This document shows, piece after piece, positions 25,156-28,036 of a stretch of DNA of 28,036 nt. The notes beneath the pieces were generated by a model, which was not told the origin of the DNA, made no database searches, and saw only the letters and a list, made by a program, of their open reading frames with translations. How positions within the stretch are numbered: the stretch's first letter is position 1; each line of letters begins with the position of its first letter. A program made the position numbers and the translations under genes. The stretch is from Bacteroidales bacterium UBA6360. Its GTDB lineage: Bacteria > Bacteroidota > Bacteroidia > Bacteroidales > UBA932. Where the stretch lies: positions 1 to 28,036 of the forward strand of contig DJRM01000006.1 of assembly GCA_002440085.1 (NCBI GenBank). The letters are read 5' to 3'.

Positions 25156-26226
25156 TCACATAGTTATGACATAGACTCCGTCCTTTTCCTTCCGATAGGA
25201 TATTCCGGAGACAATTGAAAGGTTTTCCAAAGCGTTCACGCAATCTCCTGAGACGTCCAAGGCCCCAGTTATGGAAAGTCCCCTGACAGAGTCATCGCAT
25301 AAGAACTCAACATTGTAGCTGCGCGCGAGACGCCTGAGGACATCCGCGATGTCTGAACGATTGAATTTCAGAAAATTGGCAGTCCAACACACATAGTCTT
25401 CCGGATTCACGGTCTTAACATCCACACCCCCTGAACGGGCAACGCTGAACCTCTGGTTAGGTCTCATCACATACTCCCCGTCCAGACGTTCTGAACCGAC
25501 TTTGACCCGGCCGGAAACAAGCACCACGCTTTGGCTCTCCTCGCCATGGTATGCGTCCACGTTAAAGCTGGTCCCGAGCACGGAAACATTCATCCTGTCC
25601 GTAATTACCTCGAACGGACGGTCTTCGTCCCGTGCCACGTCGAGGTAGGCCTCCCCATTGAGATAGAGAACCCTAGACTTCCCGGGCATCCCAGCCTTGA
25701 ATGCAATGGCAGAGCCGGCATTAAGATGCAGGCTCGTACCGTCCGCCAGCCTCAGGAGGGCTGTCTTTCCGTAAGGCACGGACAATTTGTGAATTTCGTC
25801 CGCGGCGGCGATTTCATACGAATGCAACGCCCCGTCGGAACTTATTGACAACAAGTTTTCATCATAGGTTATTTCTGCATTCCCAGTGACCTTCAGGGTG
25901 TCGCCAGGAAGGACGATTTGTATCTCACTATATTTTTCAGGATAATAGTCAGCCACTAGTTGAGGGCCAAAAACACCATGCACATCGCCTGCGGCAAACT
26001 CGCGGTTCACAAGCACGCTGACAACGACAGTCGCAGCAATCCCCGCTGCTGCCGCAAGAGTCCGAAAGAAGACCCTCATGCGCCTATTCCGCCTTCCCAC
26101 AATTCTGTAGTCCCGGTCAATCGAAATCCACAGTCTCACTCTGTCCGATTCGCTGATGTGCTCCTCGATGGGCTCCATTACAGAGAAGATTTCGTCCGTC
26201 AGATTATCTTTATTACTCATTTTCAT
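25156..26226 (-). CDS. FecR-family anti-sigma factor
   Basis: The protein is 356 residues (start at 26226, or 26220 two codons later). A cytoplasmic N-terminus of ~50 residues is followed by a single membrane helix (about 52-73, LAAAAGIAATVVVSVLV), a periplasmic FecR domain (about 148-255: VPYGKTALLRLADGTSLHLNAGSAI, VLYLNGEAYLDVARDEDRPFEV, VLGTSFNVDAY) and a C-terminal DUF4974 region (about 285-355: FLKFNRSDIADVLRRLARSYNVEF). It would hold the ECF sigma factor inactive until signalled by the STN domain of SusC1. The gap to the sigma gene (157 bp) carries a hairpin. Confidence 0.93.
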   Translation of the reverse strand: MKMSNKDNLTDEIFSVMEPIEEHISESDRVRLWISIDRDYRIVGRRNRRMRVFFRTLAAAAGIAATVVVSVLVNREFAAGDVHGVFGPQLVADYYPEKYSEIQIVLPGDTLKVTGNAEITYDENLLSISSDGALHSYEIAAADEIHKLSVPYGKTALLRLADGTSLHLNAGSAIAFKAGMPGKSRVLYLNGEAYLDVARDEDRPFEVITDRMNVSVLGTSFNVDAYHGEESQSVVLVSGRVKVGSERLDGEYVMRPNQRFSVARSGGVDVKTVNPEDYVCWTANFLKFNRSDIADVLRRLARSYNVEFLCDDSVRGLSITGALDVSGDCVNALENLSIVSGISYRKEKDGVYVITM

Positions 26227-26316
26227 CAGTTATTAGTTGCCAATGTTGTCGAATTGTCGGATATACTCTCCCTATCCATAACACCCATGGACAATACAAC
26301 AGCATCATAGACTGCT

Positions 26317-26344
26317 GGCAGCGTGAGTTTATACTCACACTGCC
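26317..26344. other. Inverted repeat between the sigma and anti-sigma genes
   Basis: GGCAGCGTGAG (26317-26327) and CTCACACTGCC (26334-26344) pair over 11 positions with one mismatch and a TTTATA loop. On the + strand a run of six T begins four bases later, which would make it a terminator against rightward (antisense) transcription. On the minus strand, the direction of the genes, no T-run follows, so there it would be a leader or processing hairpin. Confidence 0.55.
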
Positions 26345-26383
26345 ACACTTTTTTCATCAGAACAAAAACTTTACTAAGTAGAA

Positions 26384-26968
26384 TCAGACAAAGAGACTCA
26401 GGAAGACAGCCAGAGACATCACTTTCCTGACCTTTGCAAGAGCCCTGGACATAAGATTCCTGACAGACTGGACGTTCATGTCCATCAGAGCGGCGGTCTC
26501 CTCGAAAGAGAAGCCTAGGGAATAATGAAGGTAAACCGCCTCTTTCTGCCTGTCCGTCATGATTGACAGCGCGCGTCTGTATTTCTCCTCCGTTTCGGCA
26601 CGATTCTCACGTTCGCACGCGGCATCATCCGAAAGCCTCCACTCGACGTTGAAAGGTATGTTATCAAGACTTGTGGAAGGTAATCTGCCCCCCCCACGCC
26701 TGAGATTGTCGTAAATCTGACCCCGGAGAGACCGGAAGAGATATGCCTTGGGGCTTCTGATGTCCGATGGCAGCCTTACGGCACTGAACAATTTCACGAA
26801 AACGTCATGGATAGCGTCCGTCAGTTTGTCCCTGTCGGAAACGATTTTCATCCCATAGCGATACATCTCGTCGACATACAGATCATAGAGGAGGGAGAAC
26901 GCCTCGGTGTCCCCTTCCCTAAACCTGTTCCATATTGTGATTTCTGATATTTCAGAATCAACCTTCAT
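26384..26968 (-). CDS. FecI-like ECF RNA polymerase sigma factor
   Basis: The protein is 194 residues from the ATG at 26968. The open frame extends to 27031, but a promoter -7 box lies inside that extension, so the shorter start is preferred; 180-200 residues is usual. Region 2 is seen at about 10-80 (FREGDTEAFSLLYDLYVDEMYRYGMKIV, DAIHDVFVKLF) and region 4 at about 130-185 (LSIMTDRQKEAVYLHYSLGFSFEETAALMDMNVQSVRNLMSRALAKVRKV). The hydrophobic tail (LAVFLSLFV) is common in Bacteroidota members. It would direct transcription of the SusCD locus when released by the FecR protein. Confidence 0.93.
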   Translation of the reverse strand: MKVDSEISEITIWNRFREGDTEAFSLLYDLYVDEMYRYGMKIVSDRDKLTDAIHDVFVKLFSAVRLPSDIRSPKAYLFRSLRGQIYDNLRRGGGRLPSTSLDNIPFNVEWRLSDDAACERENRAETEEKYRRALSIMTDRQKEAVYLHYSLGFSFEETAALMDMNVQSVRNLMSRALAKVRKVMSLAVFLSLFV

Positions 26969-26998
26969 TCTAAAGTCAGCCTCGTGCAAAATTGTCCA

Positions 26999-27032
26999 CA
27001 AATATATAGAACCTTTCCCGAAAACGAACAAA
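26999..27032 (-). promoter_or_regulatory. Bacteroidota-type promoter of the ECF sigma gene
   Basis: The minus strand carries TATATTTG (27006-26999), a full TAnnTTTG match, with TTTG at 27032-27029, 22 bp upstream (slightly longer than usual). The predicted start of transcription is near 26992, leaving a leader of about 24 nt to the ATG at 26968. Confidence 0.55.
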
Positions 27033-27093
27033 AATTTTTCATTTGCCCCGAAAAGTCGGTGTGAATAGGGAGGGTCCTGAGGGTTTCAGATTA

Positions 27094-27124
27094 GTTGTGA
27101 TATAGCCAATTTTTCGTATTTTTG
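27094..27124 (+). promoter_or_regulatory. Bacteroidota-type promoter of the divergent ATPase gene
   Basis: GTTG (27094-27097) is followed after 19 bp by TATTTTTG (27117-27124), a full TAnnTTTG match. Transcription would start near 27131, about 19 nt before the ATG at 27150. It stands back to back with the sigma-gene promoter. Confidence 0.6.
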
Positions 27125-27149
27125 TCACTGTTTGTAATTTTTCAGAGAC

Positions 27150-28036
27150 ATGGCATCGTACAAGCTCATACCTTACGGAATTTCGGATTTCGCGCAAGTT
27201 CGCGAAGAAGACAAGTATTATGTGGACAAGACAATGTATCTTTCCAAGATGGAGGCTGCGGGGAATTTTCTGTTCCTCATCAGGCCGAGGCGGTTCGGAA
27301 AGAGCCTGTTCCTATCGATGATGAGGTGCTACTACGACATCAACTGCAAGGACAATTTCAGCAGTCTGTTTTCCGGACTCTGGATTGAGAAGAATCCGAC
27401 ATCGCTGATGGGGACTTTCCATGTGCTGTACCTAGACTTCTCGCAGGTCGGGGGCGACATGAACAACCTCTTTGACCGCTTCAACAGCAGGACGGGAGCC
27501 GTGCTCGACGGCTTCGCCAGGAGGTACGAGAAATTCTATTATGAGGGATTTGCAAAGGACGTGGAATCAAAGTCGGACTTCCGCTCAAAGCTGGACATCA
27601 TAACGATACGGGCCAAGGAGTTTGGACATCACCTCTATCTCATCGTTGATGAGTACGACAACTTCACAAACACAGTCCTGAACGTCGCAGGGGAGGAGGT
27701 ATATCATGCAATGACACACGCCGAGGGATTCTACCGCGACGTGTTCAAGCTCTTCAAGCCGAATTTCGACCGCATACTCATGATGGGCGTGAGTCCCGTG
27801 ACCATGGACGACGTCACCAGCGGCTACAACATCGCCACATCGCTCACCCTCGACCCTGACTTCAACATGATGCTCGGCTTCAGCGAGACGGACGTAAGGG
27901 AGATGATTCGGTATTATCAGAGCGTAGGAGCGCTGCATGCCGACGAGGACGCGCTGATTGCCGAGATGAAGCCTTGGTATGACGGCTACTGCTTCAGCCG
28001 GAGAGCGCTCAAGGCCGACCCGAAGATGTATAACAC
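27150..28036 (+). CDS. AAA-ATPase-like / PD-(D/E)XK protein, 3' end outside the window
   Basis: The frame starts at the ATG at 27150 (MASYKLIPYGISDFAQVREE) and stays open to the last base; 295 residues are visible of an expected ~520-580. The N-terminal part fits the AAA-ATPase_like family (PF09820): IPYGISDF, YYVDKTMYL, Walker A RPRRFGKSLF (45-54), Walker B HLYLIVDEYDNF, and later ILMMGVSPVTMDDVTSGYN and MLGFSETDV. Complete members end in a PD-(D/E)XK nuclease-like domain, which would lie beyond the window. The family is abundant in Bacteroidota; its function is unsettled. It is transcribed away from the glycan locus and probably unrelated to it. Confidence 0.85.
   Translation, partial: MASYKLIPYGISDFAQVREEDKYYVDKTMYLSKMEAAGNFLFLIRPRRFGKSLFLSMMRCYYDINCKDNFSSLFSGLWIEKNPTSLMGTFHVLYLDFSQVGGDMNNLFDRFNSRTGAVLDGFARRYEKFYYEGFAKDVESKSDFRSKLDIITIRAKEFGHHLYLIVDEYDNFTNTVLNVAGEEVYHAMTHAEGFYRDVFKLFKPNFDRILMMGVSPVTMDDVTSGYNIATSLTLDPDFNMMLGFSETDVREMIRYYQSVGALHADEDALIAEMKPWYDGYCFSRRALKADPKMYN

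Overview
The window looks like a chromosomal piece of a member of the order Bacteroidales (Bacteroidota). The evidence is two complete SusC/SusD pairs, an ECF sigma/FecR pair wired to an STN-containing SusC, BACON and DUF1735-type surface lipoproteins, a fimbrillin-like lipoprotein, and promoters of the Bacteroidota TTTG / TAnnTTTG type. Base composition is moderately GC-rich. I cannot fix the genus from sequence alone.

Layout. (1) Left flank, 1-2000: a Fic-family gene on the + strand is cut short after its N-terminal region (about 66-560) and joined to what looks like the last codons of a second, unrelated ATPase. It faces an intact AAA/DUF4143 ATPase on the - strand (623-1975). That ATPase has a Bacteroidota promoter and a leader carrying three copies of a 17-bp motif. 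(2) 2140-3707, - strand: a 53-residue peptide gene followed 26 bp later by a fimbrillin-like lipoprotein gene, closed by an intrinsic terminator. (3) 3772-8406, - strand: a catabolic cassette of two Gfo/Idh/MocA oxidoreductases (one cytoplasmic, one with a Tat signal), a DUF1080 (3-keto-disaccharide hydrolase family) lipoprotein, and an exported xylose-isomerase-like TIM-barrel protein. (4) 8588-11251: a secreted GH31-GH43 fusion enzyme. (5) 11363-25105, - strand: a tightly packed block (15-25 bp gaps) of SusC1, SusD1, SusC2, SusD2, a DUF1735/DUF5627-type lipoprotein, an unassigned putative glycosidase lipoprotein and a BACON-repeat lipoprotein. (6) 25156-26968: FecR-type anti-sigma and ECF sigma genes. 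(7) 27150 to the end, + strand: the start of an AAA-ATPase-like/PD-(D/E)XK gene, divergent from the sigma gene.

How the parts may work together (inference). The locus reads as one polysaccharide-utilisation locus. Glycan taken up by SusC1 could signal through its STN domain to FecR and release the sigma factor. Surface lipoproteins would bind the glycan, the two SusC/D pairs would import it, and the GH31-GH43 enzyme and the unassigned putative glycosidase would trim it. The oxidoreductase/DUF1080/isomerase cassette resembles the gene set of the oxidative (3-keto-glycoside) route of glycan cleavage described in gut Bacteroides. Having that cassette next to a double SusCD locus with a GH31-GH43 fusion is the most interesting feature here. 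The substrate cannot be read from the sequence.
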